Assembly (NCBI RefSeq): GCF_035270045.1
Contig: NZ_DATFIP010000029.1
Span: forward strand, 1-27,292
Source: Salibaculum sp035270045
GTDB taxonomy: Bacteria; Pseudomonadota; Alphaproteobacteria; Rhodobacterales; Rhodobacteraceae
DNA length: 27,292 nucleotides
Direction: 5' to 3'
Within the stretch, counting starts at the first letter, position 1, and the number at the start of each line of letters is the position of its first letter. The notes under the pieces are model-generated. The model made no database searches and was not told the DNA's origin. It saw only the letters and a program-made list of their open reading frames with translations. A program made the position numbers and the translations under genes. Below, piece after piece: positions 15,625 through 24,402 of this stretch.

Positions 15625-16658
15625 GCGCCCGAATACCGGCGCTGGTAGCGCCCACCCAGCGCGGTCAGCACCTCGTAGCCGATGGTGCCGGACTGTTCGG
15701 CGATGTGATCGACGGTCTGGTTGGCCGACAACAGCGAGAGACTGCCCGGCACCTCGTCGAGGTCGGTGACATCGGCGGTGATCAGGTCCATAGAGACACG
15801 GCCCACCACCGGCACCGGCTGGCTGCCGTGCCACAGCTGCGTCTTGTTGGACAGCACGCGGTGGATACCGTCGGCATAGCCCGCGCTGACCGTCACCAGC
15901 TTGGTGGGCCGCCGCGCCGTCCACGTGTTCCCGTAGCCCACCGTTTCGCCCTGCGCCACGTCGCGCAACTGGATGACGGGCAGGTCCAGGTGTGCCACCG
16001 GTTGCGCATCGGCGAAGGGCAGACCGCCGTAAAGGCCGACACCGGGCCGGGTCAGATCGAAGTGATACTCGGGGCCCATCTGGATGGCCCCCGTCGCGGC
16101 CAGCGACCGTGGCACTTTGATGCCGTCGGTCATCAGGTGGAATTCATCCAGCTGCTGGCGGTTCATGGGGTGATCCGGGTCGTCCTGGCAGGCCAGGTGG
16201 CTCATCACCAGCTGGCAGTTCTGGCCCAGGGCGATCTCGGCGACGCTGGCCCAGTCGTCAATCTCCATCCCAAGCCGGTTCATCCCGGTGTCGAGCTGGA
16301 TGCCGAAGGGATGGTCGGGCAGGCTTTCCAGGTGGCGGGTCAGTTGGCCCACGGTGTTGATCATGGGGGTCAGGCCCATGTCCCCGATCATGTCGGTATC
16401 GCCGCGCATGTGGCCCGAGAAGACGCAGATCGCCGGGTTCGGCCCCAGCGCCTCGCGCAGCTTGACCCCTTCTTCGGCGACCGCCACGAAAAAGGTCTTC
16501 GCGCCCGCGCGCGCCAGCGCCCGCGCCACCTTCTCCACCCCCAGCCCGTAGCCGTCGGCCTTGACCACCGCGGCCGTCTCGGCCCCGGTCATGGCGTCAA
16601 GCGCCTGCCAGTTGCGTGCCAGCGCGGTCAGATCGATATTGAGGAATCCGGTCGACAT
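15621..16658 (-). CDS. alr: Alanine racemase
   Basis: Alr interconverts L- and D-alanine with pyridoxal phosphate, supplying D-Ala for peptidoglycan. The 345-residue product has the PLP lysine in VVKADGYGLG (Lys33), an LDTGMNRLG strand, LTRPGVGLYGG, and the catalytic Tyr261 in SAGYADGIHR. The ATG at 16658 fits the family N-terminus (FLNIDLTALARNW). A TTG at 16694 would add 12 residues but overlaps a promoter-like box. No obvious ribosome-binding site precedes the ATG. It heads a tight run alr-mlaE-mlaF-pqiA-like. The anabolic (alr) and catabolic (dadX) forms cannot be told apart from sequence alone. Confidence 0.94.
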   Translation of the reverse strand: MSTGFLNIDLTALARNWQALDAMTGAETAAVVKADGYGLGVEKVARALARAGAKTFFVAVAEEGVKLREALGPNPAICVFSGHMRGDTDMIGDMGLTPMINTVGQLTRHLESLPDHPFGIQLDTGMNRLGMEIDDWASVAEIALGQNCQLVMSHLACQDDPDHPMNRQQLDEFHLMTDGIKVPRSLAATGAIQMGPEYHFDLTRPGVGLYGGLPFADAQPVAHLDLPVIQLRDVAQGETVGYGNTWTARRPTKLVTVSAGYADGIHRVLSNKTQLWHGSQPVPVVGRVSMDLITADVTDLDEVPGSLSLLSANQTVDHIAEQSGTIGYEVLTALGGRYQRRYSGA

Positions 16659-16665
16659 GGCCGGG

Positions 16666-16694
16666 GTTTTGACAGGTGGCAGGCAGGGGGGCAA
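16666..16694 (-). promoter_or_regulatory. Candidate promoter of alr (leaderless geometry)
   Basis: Minus-strand TTGCCC (16694-16689), 17 nt, CAAAAC (16671-16666). The -10 match is poor, but only 7 nt separate it from the ATG, the same layout as at prfC and pyrC. Confidence 0.28.
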
Positions 16695-16712
16695 GCGCGG
16701 TTTTGCGGCCCT

Positions 16713-17122
16713 TCACGCCGGCGGATCGAAGATCTCGACGCCTTTTTCGGGGCGGGCGCGGCAATGGGCCAGGCGAGAGGCCAAGTCGCCCTCGTGCAGT
16801 TCAAGCCTGTGCCCGTCCGGATCGAGGACATAGAGGCTTTCGCCTTCGCTTCGGTTCTCTTGCCACCTCGGCAGATCGGCAAGCCGCTCACGCAGGGCTG
16901 CAAGGCCGCCGGGGGCGACATCAAGCGCGAGATGGCTGTAATCTGTCGCGGGGGCCGCTGACCGGGCCCGGGCGAGGCAAAGCCAAAGCGTTCCCAGCTC
17001 AAGATAGGCGCCATCGGCCCACAGGGCCCGCAGGACCCCGCCCAGCCGGTCGCGGTAAAAGCGCACCGCGCGGTCCAGGTCGGTGCAGGACAGGGTGACG
17101 TGATTGACCCCGGTGATCGTCA

Positions 17123-17123
<1 letters not shown>
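16713..17123 (-). CDS. FosA-like glutathione transferase (VOC superfamily)
   Basis: This 136-residue protein belongs to the vicinal-oxygen-chelate fold and closely follows FosA, which adds glutathione to fosfomycin using Mn(II) and K+. The metal ligands are present as His8, His64 (DYSHLALD) and Glu108 (GHRLELHEGD). The substrate and K+ loop ENRSEGESLY keeps Ser92, Ser96 and Tyr98, and Arg117 is present. Against Pseudomonas FosA as remembered, the phosphonate-binding Lys90 is replaced by Gln88 (RWQENRSEG), so activity on fosfomycin is uncertain. The start ATG overlaps the dnaB stop by one base (TGATG); a longer frame would add 10 residues inside dnaB. Confidence 0.85.
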
Positions 17124-18604
<1,481 letters not shown>

Positions 18605-18645
18605 CCTGCGCGCCCCGATTCCCGCTGTTCTGTTCCAGCCCCCGG

Positions 18646-18674
18646 GGTCTAGCCGTTGCGCGGGGCTCAGGCCA
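18646..18674 (-). promoter_or_regulatory. Weak candidate promoter of dnaB
   Basis: Minus-strand TGGCCT (18674-18669), 17 nt, TAGACC (18651-18646), giving a leader of about 35 nt. The -35 match is poor. A DnaA-box-like word ends 24 nt upstream. Confidence 0.28.
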
Positions 18675-18697
18675 TCTGCAAAAAGCTGGGGACAGGC

Positions 18698-18706
18698 TGT
18701 GGACAA
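18698..18706 (-). promoter_or_regulatory. DnaA-box-like site upstream of dnaB
   Basis: The minus strand reads TTGTCCACA, one change from the DnaA consensus TTATCCACA. A second word, TTGTCCACG, lies on the plus strand at 18851-18859. Binding by DnaA is inference. Confidence 0.35.
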
Positions 18707-18850
18707 GGCGCAAATTCGCGCCCGCCATGTCTGGCTTGTAGCATATATGGGGGGCCGGTGTCCAAGATACGCAACACTGGCCAAGTGTGGGTCATAATGT
18801 CCTCGGGATGGCCCGGTATCGCTCCACAGGTTATCCCAAGGAAATCAGGC

Positions 18851-18859
18851 TTGTCCACG
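18851..18859 (+). promoter_or_regulatory. Second DnaA-box-like site
   Basis: TTGTCCACG differs at two positions from TTATCCACA and is oriented opposite to the word at 18698-18706. On its own it is weak. Confidence 0.22.
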
Positions 18860-18969
18860 TTCGGCAGGCCACTGCGGACCCTGCCGCGGCGGCGCGCGGG
18901 CCGCCGTTCCCCGGGTGACGGGTCTCGATCTCGCTCAGGATCGGCGCGGTCCGGCGGGCGCCGTCGGCG

Positions 18970-20022
18970 TCATCCCGCGACATGCCAGTGCAGCGGGAAA
19001 CCGGGATCGAAGACCGTGACCGGGCCGTCGCCGGTCTCGATCCGGTCGGGGTAGGCGACGGGATCGCCCTTGACCAGCGTGATCGTCTCCTCGTTGACGG
19101 GCAGCTTGTAGAAACGCGGCCCGTTGCGCGAGGTAAAGGCCTCCAGCTGGCCCAGTTTGCCGGCCGCGTCAAAGACCTCGGCAAGGCAGGAAAGGGTGTT
19201 GGGCGCGGTGAAACAGCCCGCGCAACCGCAGGGCTGCAGCTTGTTGGCGTCATTGTGCGGGGCGCTGTCGGTGCCCAGGAAAAAGCGCCGGTCGCCGCTG
19301 GTGGCGGCCTGGACCAGCGCGATGCGGTGGGCTTCGCGCTTGGCCACGGGCAGGCAGTAATAATGCGGCTTGATCCCGCCGACCAGGATGTCGTTGCGGT
19401 TGATGATCAGGTGGTGCGTGGTGATCGTGGCTGCCAGGCCCCGGGGTGTGTCACGGACATAGTCCACCGCGTCCTGGGTGGTGACGTGTTCCATGACGAC
19501 GCGCAGGTCGGGGGTCTTCTTGCGGATCGGCTTGAGCACCTTGTCGATGAACACGGCCTCGCGGTCGAAGATGTCCACCTCGGGGTGTGTGACCTCGCCA
19601 TGCACGCAAAGGGGGCAGCCGATCTCGGCCATCTTTTCCAGCACGGGGCGGATCTTGTCGAAGTCTCGAACGCCGCCGGCGGAATTCGTGGTCGCCCCGG
19701 CGGGGTAGAGCTTGGCCGCCGTCACCAGGCCCTCGGCATGGGCGCGGGCCAGGTCCTCGGGGTCCGTGTCCTCGGTCAGGTACAGCGTCATGAGGGGCTG
19801 GAAGTTGCTGCCCTCCGGCAGGGCGGCCAGGATCCGGTCGCGATAGGCGGCAGCCTGTGCGCCGGTGACCACCGGCGGCACAAGGTTGGGCATGATGATG
19901 GCCCGCGCGAAATGGGCGGCGCTGTGGGGCAGCACGCCCTTGAGCATCTCGCCATCGCGAAGATGCAGATGCCAGTCGTCGGGACGGCGGATTGTCAGCC
20001 GGGTCGGGTCGGATTTGCTCAT
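18970..20022 (-). CDS. pyrC: Dihydroorotase (class II)
   Basis: PyrC closes carbamoyl-aspartate to dihydroorotate, the third step of pyrimidine synthesis. The 350-residue product has the zinc motif HxH in DDWHLHLRDG (His18, His20), the carboxylated lysine in AAKLYPAGATTNS, the zinc histidines in CVHGEVTH and ATITTHHL, and the catalytic Asp in LGTDSAPH. This set and the length mark the class II enzyme of E. coli type rather than the longer PyrC of the multifunctional class. The ATG at 20022 has no clear ribosome-binding site and lies 6 nt below a -10-like box. Confidence 0.96.
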   Translation of the reverse strand: MSKSDPTRLTIRRPDDWHLHLRDGEMLKGVLPHSAAHFARAIIMPNLVPPVVTGAQAAAYRDRILAALPEGSNFQPLMTLYLTEDTDPEDLARAHAEGLVTAAKLYPAGATTNSAGGVRDFDKIRPVLEKMAEIGCPLCVHGEVTHPEVDIFDREAVFIDKVLKPIRKKTPDLRVVMEHVTTQDAVDYVRDTPRGLAATITTHHLIINRNDILVGGIKPHYYCLPVAKREAHRIALVQAATSGDRRFFLGTDSAPHNDANKLQPCGCAGCFTAPNTLSCLAEVFDAAGKLGQLEAFTSRNGPRFYKLPVNEETITLVKGDPVAYPDRIETGDGPVTVFDPGFPLHWHVAG

Positions 20023-20028
20023 GGGCAG

Positions 20029-20057
20029 GCCATACACCGTCGGGCCCGCGCTTTCCA
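20029..20057 (-). promoter_or_regulatory. Candidate promoter of pyrC (leaderless geometry)
   Basis: Minus-strand TGGAAA (20057-20052), 17 nt, TATGGC (20034-20029). Only CTGCCC separates the box from the ATG at 20022, the same 6-nt spacing as at prfC. Confidence 0.38.
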
Positions 20058-20145
20058 GCCTGTTCGTAATCGGGCCGGGGCGAAACGCGGGGACTTGATC
20101 GGCGCCCGGGCCTTCCCACATCCGGGCGGTAGAACGGAGGATCGC

Positions 20146-20427
20146 ATGTTCGGTTTCATCATCGCCCTGCTGGCGGGGGTCCTGACCCCGCATATCGAAC
20201 CCTCGGTGGCGCGGCCCCTGGCCCGCGCGCTGTCGCGACACATGCCGGTCGAGGAGGGCGAGACGCGCCTCCTGGCCTTTCTCGTGGCACTGGTGGGGGC
20301 AGGGGTGCTCTGTGCGCTGTTCGACACGGGGTCGCCGCTTGGCGTCGCGTTCGGTGCCGGGCTGGGGTATTTCGGTCTGCGCCTTCTCGCGGCGATGCAA
20401 AAGGCGCTGGACCCGGGCGGCCGATAG
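20146..20427 (+). CDS. Small membrane protein of unknown function
   Basis: A 93-residue protein with hydrophobic segments at about residues 1-15 (MFGFIIALLAGVLTP), 43-58 (LLAFLVALVGAGVLCA) and 66-84 (GVAFGAGLGYFGLRLLAAM), split by a charged loop (ARALSRHMPVEEGETR). I recognise no named family. The ATG at 20146 has a perfect GGAGG box 5 nt upstream, the clearest ribosome-binding site in the window, which is the main reason to accept so short a gene. It diverges from pyrC and ends facing the uncharacterised gene at 20584-21561. Confidence 0.75.
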   Translation: MFGFIIALLAGVLTPHIEPSVARPLARALSRHMPVEEGETRLLAFLVALVGAGVLCALFDTGSPLGVAFGAGLGYFGLRLLAAMQKALDPGGR

Positions 20428-20487
20428 ACCTGCCCCGGGGGGGCGATGACCGGGGCGGTCGATGGCTGTCTGTCGTGCAGTTGGTCG

Positions 20488-20537
20488 GCCCCGCGGCGAC
20501 GCATGGGCGTCCTGCCCGGTATGTCGATCAGCGGGGC
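20488..20537. other. Nested inverted repeats between convergent genes
   Basis: GCCCCGC (20488-20494) pairs with GCGGGGC (20531-20537), and GACGC (20498-20502) with GCGTC (20507-20511) inside it. It fills much of the 156-nt gap between two convergent genes and may act as a two-way terminator; no T-tract is present. No gene is seen in the gap. Confidence 0.3.
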
Positions 20538-20583
20538 GTCTGGGCGCACCATCGCTCAGTCATGGCATGGAAGCCACCTTGCC

Positions 20584-21561
20584 TCAGGCCTGTGCCGTCG
20601 CCGGTGCGGCCTGCTCTGACGGGTCCGACCGCTCGGCCTGGCGGGCCTCGATGCGCGCCAGTCGCTTTGCGAAAAGCGGGCGGTTGGTGTCGCGCAGCAC
20701 GAAGCGGCAGAGCCGGGCCAGCAATCCCTCGCGCCCGTCCTCGTCAAGCTGCATGAAAAGGGTGCGCAGGTAAGGCAGGTGCTGCTGCCGTGCGCGCCAG
20801 TAGCCGGCAAAGGCGGCATGATCGAGCGTGCCTTCCATCGCCTCGTCGATCAGGTCATCCAGCACCCCCATGACGGACAGGTCACGCTCGGGCGTGCGGC
20901 CCAGGTGCGGGGTGCGCAGAAGCAGGGTGTTGGGCGCGGCGAAAAGGGTCGCGTGCATTGCGTCCTCGGCCACCAACGGATCGTGGATGACCCAGGCCCG
21001 GCTGGCGGTTTCCAGCATGTCCGGGGCATAGCCGAAACGGCTGGTGAAGTCCTTGGCCCGCTGACCCATGAATCGATGGTCCCATGCGGCGCGGGCCGGG
21101 TCCAGCGTGGCCTGCGGGCGGAGGGTCAGCACCCGGGCCTCGGGGGCAGCGACGGAATAGGCCGCGGCGGCATAGCCCGCGCCACCGACCCCGTAGAAAA
21201 GCACTTCCTCGAAGTCGTCGAAATATCCCTCGTCGATCAGCTCGTCGAAATAGGCATAGACGGCTTCGTCGCGGAACCAGTTCTCTGGCTCGCTGGCCAG
21301 CAGGGTCAGCGTCGACCAGCCCCGGTCCCGCGCCATCAGCCAGCCGCGCGGGGCGGCGTCGGGGTGAAACTTGCGCGCCGCCGGCACGTTCTCGAAGCTG
21401 ACCAGCAGGCGTGGCCCGGCGTATATCCGCGTCGCCAAGTAGCGCTCGCCCAGCCGCGCGCACTGGCCAAGGGCATTGCCCAGCTCTTCGACGCGGTCGC
21501 GCCAGGGCTCGGGGTCCAGCCCCTCCAGTTGCAGGTCGAACAGATCATGTTGGTCGGCCAT
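20584..21561 (-). CDS. Uncharacterised protein (often labelled PAPS reductase in this clade)
   Basis: The 325-residue product begins MADQHDLFDLQLEGLD and has no signal peptide or membrane span. A central VLFYGVGGAGYAAAAYSVA block followed by LTLRPQATLD resembles the strand-turn-helix of alpha/beta-hydrolase nucleophile elbows, but with Gly where Ser would be. From memory, relatives in Rhodobacteraceae are labelled phosphoadenosine phosphosulfate reductase. I see no PAPS-binding loop and no C-terminal ECGxH cysteine, so I do not adopt that name. The start at 21561 has GAGG 4 nt upstream; an ATG at 21585 would add 8 residues. It follows the glutaryl-CoA dehydrogenase gene after a 109-nt gap. 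Confidence 0.7.
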   Translation of the reverse strand: MADQHDLFDLQLEGLDPEPWRDRVEELGNALGQCARLGERYLATRIYAGPRLLVSFENVPAARKFHPDAAPRGWLMARDRGWSTLTLLASEPENWFRDEAVYAYFDELIDEGYFDDFEEVLFYGVGGAGYAAAAYSVAAPEARVLTLRPQATLDPARAAWDHRFMGQRAKDFTSRFGYAPDMLETASRAWVIHDPLVAEDAMHATLFAAPNTLLLRTPHLGRTPERDLSVMGVLDDLIDEAMEGTLDHAAFAGYWRARQQHLPYLRTLFMQLDEDGREGLLARLCRFVLRDTNRPLFAKRLARIEARQAERSDPSEQAAPATAQA

Positions 21562-21670
21562 CGGTCCTCGCCCGGGTTTCGCCATGTCGTGGCACCCTGT
21601 CTTTCTGATCTGTATATGCGGCCAGAATTTGCAAGTCCTGGGCCATTTTGGCGATTGCGCCGTGCTGCGC

Positions 21671-22885
21671 CTAGAAAAACGCCTGCAGTCCGGTCTGCGC
21701 CCGCCCAAGGATCAGGGCGTGCACGTCATGCGTGCCCTCGTAGGTGTTCACCGTCTCCAGGTTGATCATGTGGCGAATCACGTCGTATTCGCCAGAGATG
21801 CCGTTGCCGCCGTGCATGTCGCGGGCCTGTCGGGCGACATCCAGCGCCTTGCCGCAATTGTTGCGCTTCATCAGGCTGATGCCCTCGGGCGCGGCCTGAC
21901 CCGCGTCCATCAGCCGGCCCAGTTGCAGCGCCCCCTGCAGGCCCAGGGTGATCTCCGTCTGCATGTCGGCCAGTTTTTTCTGGAACAACTGGGTGTTCGC
22001 CAGCGGTCGCCCGAACTGCTTGCGGTCCAGTCCGTACTGGCGCGCGGCGTGCCAGCAGGCCTCGGCGGCGCCCAGGACGCCCCAGCTGATGCCATAGCGC
22101 GCGCGGTTGAGGCAGCCGAACGGCCCCTTGAGCCCCGAGACCCCGGGCAGCAGCGCCTCATCGCCGACCTCGACCCCGTCCATGACGATCTCGCCGGTGA
22201 CCGAGGCGCGCAGGCTCAGCTTGCCCTCGATCTTGGGCGCCGACAGGCCGGGCGTGCCCGCCTCCAGAACGAAGCCGCGGATCTTGCCGTCATGGGCGTC
22301 GGACTTGGCCCAGACGATGAAGACATCCGCCAGCGGGCTGTTGGAAATCCAGGTCTTGGCCCCGGTCAGTCGATAGCCCGAAGCGGTCTTCTCGGCGCGG
22401 GTCTTCATGCCGGCGGGGTCGCTGCCCGCATCGGGTTCGGTCAGGCCGAAACAGCCGATCAACTCGCCGCTGGCCAAGCCGGGCAAGAATTTCCGCTTCT
22501 GCGCGTCGCTGCCATAGGCATGGATCGGATACATCACCAGGCTGGACTGGACGGACATCATCGACCGATAGCCCGAATCGACCCGCTCGATTTCCCGGGC
22601 AACGAGGCCATAGGTGACATAGCCCGCGCCCAGCCCGCCGAACTCCTCGGGGATGGTGACACCCAGCAACCCGGCCGCACCCATGGCGCGAAAGATGCCC
22701 GGATCGGCGGCTTCCATCGCGTAGGCATCGCGCACCCGGGGCGCCAAGTCTGCCCGGGCAAAGGCCTGTGCCGCGTCCCGAAGCATGCGTTCGTCTTCGG
22801 TCAGCTGGTGTTCCAGCCGCAGGGGATCGGTCCAGTCGAAGGGGCCGAGGTCGGGGCCGAAGCCCGGCGTCTTGGGATCGTTCAT
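21671..22885 (-). CDS. gcdH: Glutaryl-CoA dehydrogenase
   Basis: An FAD-dependent acyl-CoA dehydrogenase that oxidises and decarboxylates glutaryl-CoA to crotonyl-CoA in lysine and tryptophan breakdown. The 404 residues contain FGLTEPDAGSDP and KTWISNSPLADVFIVWAK (flavin and substrate binding), QFGRPLANTQLFQKKLADM, and the catalytic Glu383 in NTYEGTHDVHALILGRA. The TYEGTHD block and the RSMMSVQSSLVMYPI stretch are typical of GcdH rather than of short- or medium-chain enzymes. The ATG at 22885 follows GGAGA. No electron-transfer flavoprotein or other lysine-pathway gene is adjacent. Confidence 0.92.
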   Translation of the reverse strand: MNDPKTPGFGPDLGPFDWTDPLRLEHQLTEDERMLRDAAQAFARADLAPRVRDAYAMEAADPGIFRAMGAAGLLGVTIPEEFGGLGAGYVTYGLVAREIERVDSGYRSMMSVQSSLVMYPIHAYGSDAQKRKFLPGLASGELIGCFGLTEPDAGSDPAGMKTRAEKTASGYRLTGAKTWISNSPLADVFIVWAKSDAHDGKIRGFVLEAGTPGLSAPKIEGKLSLRASVTGEIVMDGVEVGDEALLPGVSGLKGPFGCLNRARYGISWGVLGAAEACWHAARQYGLDRKQFGRPLANTQLFQKKLADMQTEITLGLQGALQLGRLMDAGQAAPEGISLMKRNNCGKALDVARQARDMHGGNGISGEYDVIRHMINLETVNTYEGTHDVHALILGRAQTGLQAFF

Positions 22886-22910
22886 TTGGGTCTCCGCTCG
22901 TGCGGGGAAA

Positions 22911-22939
22911 GGCCTAGCGCGTCGGGCCGGGCGGGGCAA
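22911..22939 (-). promoter_or_regulatory. Candidate promoter of gcdH
   Basis: Minus-strand TTGCCC (22939-22934), 17 nt, TAGGCC (22916-22911), with a leader of about 20 nt that includes the GGAGA box. Confidence 0.4.
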
Positions 22940-22993
22940 TGCGTCGCTTGACCCCGGCCCCGTGCCATGCAGCATGATCCCCAGGGAGGCGCC

Positions 22994-23893
22994 ATGAATA
23001 GCATAGACGAGGTTCAATCAGCCCTGGACGCGCAGGGATATGTCTGCGGGCGGGCACTGGCGACGGTGGTGTTCCTGTCGCTGAAACTCGGCCGTCCGCT
23101 GTTCCTGGAGGGCGAGGCGGGCACCGGCAAGACCGAGATCGCAAGGGCGATTTCCGCCGCGTTGGGCCGCGACCTGATCCGCCTGCAATGCTACGAGGGG
23201 CTGGATGCGGCCAGCGCCGTCTATGAATGGAACTTCCCTGCCCAGATGATCGCCATCCGCGCTGCCGAGGCCGAGGGCGCGGCGGACAAGGAGGTGCTGC
23301 AACGCACGCTGTTTTCTGGGGATTTCCTGATCGAAAGGCCCCTGCTGCAAGCCATGCGCCCGCATGAAGACGGCGCGCCGGTCCTGCTGATCGACGAGAT
23401 CGATCGCACGGACGAACCCTTCGAGGCCTTCCTGCTGGAAGCCCTGTCGGATTTCCAGGTGACGATCCCCGAACTGGGCACGATCAAGGCGCCTGAGCCG
23501 CCCATCGTGATCCTGACCTCGAACCGCACGCGAGAGGTGCACGACGCGCTCAAAAGGCGCTGTCTCTATCACTGGGTGGACTATCCCGAGTTCGAGCGCG
23601 AGATGGACATCCTGCGCGCCCGAGCGCCCGAGGCGAGCGAAAGCCTGCGCCGCGAGATCGTCGCCTTCGTCCAGCACCTGCGCCGCGAGGACCTGTTCAA
23701 GCGCCCCGGCGTGGCCGAGACCATCGACTGGGCCAAGTGCCTGTTGGCGCTGGATGCGATCGAACTGTCGCCCCAGGTCATTGCCGACACCCTGGGCGCG
23801 ATCCTGAAATACCAGGACGACATCGCGCGCATCGAAGGGTCCGAGGCCAAGCGCATTCTCGACGAGGCGCGCGCCGAGCTGTCGTCGGTATGA
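22994..23893 (+). CDS. MoxR-family AAA ATPase
   Basis: MoxR ATPases act as chaperones that, with VWA proteins, assemble or activate other complexes. The 299 residues show Walker A GEAGTGKT (40-47), Walker B VLLIDEID (130-137), a sensor 1 ILTSNRTREVHD, and an Arg-finger region ALKRRCLYHWVDYP. The ATG at 22994 has GGGAGG 5 nt upstream. A TTGACC box at 22948-22953 could be its -35, but no good -10 lies at 17 nt. In the CoxD/CoxE arrangement the VWA gene follows directly; here a foreign-looking ORF intervenes, its ATG overlapping this gene's TGA. No CO-dehydrogenase genes are nearby, so the client is unknown. Confidence 0.92.
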   Translation: MNSIDEVQSALDAQGYVCGRALATVVFLSLKLGRPLFLEGEAGTGKTEIARAISAALGRDLIRLQCYEGLDAASAVYEWNFPAQMIAIRAAEAEGAADKEVLQRTLFSGDFLIERPLLQAMRPHEDGAPVLLIDEIDRTDEPFEAFLLEALSDFQVTIPELGTIKAPEPPIVILTSNRTREVHDALKRRCLYHWVDYPEFEREMDILRARAPEASESLRREIVAFVQHLRREDLFKRPGVAETIDWAKCLLALDAIELSPQVIADTLGAILKYQDDIARIEGSEAKRILDEARAELSSV

Positions 23894-24402
23894 ATGTCGA
23901 CGGCCGCCCCCTTCTTAGTCGGAACACCGTAGCTGCGGGCAGAAGTCTCCTTATGCTCTCGTTCGGTATCATCCTAGTCAGAAAGCTGGACGTAGATTAC
24001 GAAGTTGTGACAGTGACCGGAGTCGCGCTCAAAGAGGGTCAAATCAATTCGGGAATAATCTGGATAACAGGGCTGCTAGTTGTTTCTCTGATAATAAATT
24101 GGATTGCCGACCTTTTTTCAGCGGGGACCTTTGGACTTTCACTTTCGACGAAGAAAGAAAATCTTTATTCGGATCAGTTAAGCGATCCCCCCAGTCGATT
24201 GAAGTCGATTACCGATCAATTTTTCGAAGATGGAAAGTTCAATGAAAACCCAGACATTGAGAAAGTTAAAGTCGATTTAAAAAATCTCAGAGATTCAATG
24301 TGGTGGCATAGTAGATACGTGATATTCTATGTCGTTGGTTGGGGGCTGTTAATCCCAGTATCGGTCGGAGTTTATGCGGTCTGCAGTGTGATAAGTGTCT
24401 GA
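23890..24402 (+). CDS. AT-rich membrane protein of unknown function inserted between moxR and vwa
   Basis: A 170-residue protein with predicted membrane helices at about 16-30, 54-76 (GIIWITGLLVVSLIINWIADL) and 143-167 (YVIFYVVGWGLLIPVSVGVYA). Between the last two is a charged 65-residue soluble region (KKENLYSDQLSDPPSRL... to KNLRDSMWWH). I recognise no family. My hand count for 23941-24400 is about 43% GC, against visibly much higher GC on either side, and ATA, AAT and TTA codons are common, so recent transfer is likely. The ATG overlaps the MoxR stop (ATGA), and its last 8 nt overlap the GTG start of the VWA gene. No transposase, integrase or clear terminal repeat is seen. The first seven codons are still GC-rich, so the composition break lies near 23910-23930. 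Confidence 0.78.
   Translation: MNVDGRPLLSRNTVAAGRSLLMLSFGIILVRKLDVDYEVVTVTGVALKEGQINSGIIWITGLLVVSLIINWIADLFSAGTFGLSLSTKKENLYSDQLSDPPSRLKSITDQFFEDGKFNENPDIEKVKVDLKNLRDSMWWHSRYVIFYVVGWGLLIPVSVGVYAVCSVISV

Larger units (their letters stand above)
18605..18969. other. dnaB-pyrC intergenic region (365 bases)
   Basis: No gene is supported here; the short frames present have no conserved features or ribosome-binding sites. It holds the dnaB promoter candidate, two DnaA-box-like words (18698-18706 and 18851-18859), a TTATCCCAA word at 18831-18839, and a GGCGGC (18888-18893)/GCCGCC (18900-18905) hairpin that could end pyrC transcription but lacks a T-tract. Confidence 0.5.

Noticed and set aside
18667..18858. 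Possible small gene in the dnaB-pyrC gap
   Set aside because: The 63-codon frame has no ribosome-binding site and no hydrophobic or conserved segment, and it overlaps the DnaA-box-like words.
18605..18969. Possible replication origin
   Set aside because: Two imperfect DnaA-like words without an AT-rich unwinding stretch or a dense cluster are not enough.
23890..24402. Insertion sequence or phage remnant
   Set aside because: The composition is foreign, but there is no transposase or integrase motif, no convincing terminal inverted repeat and no clear target duplication.
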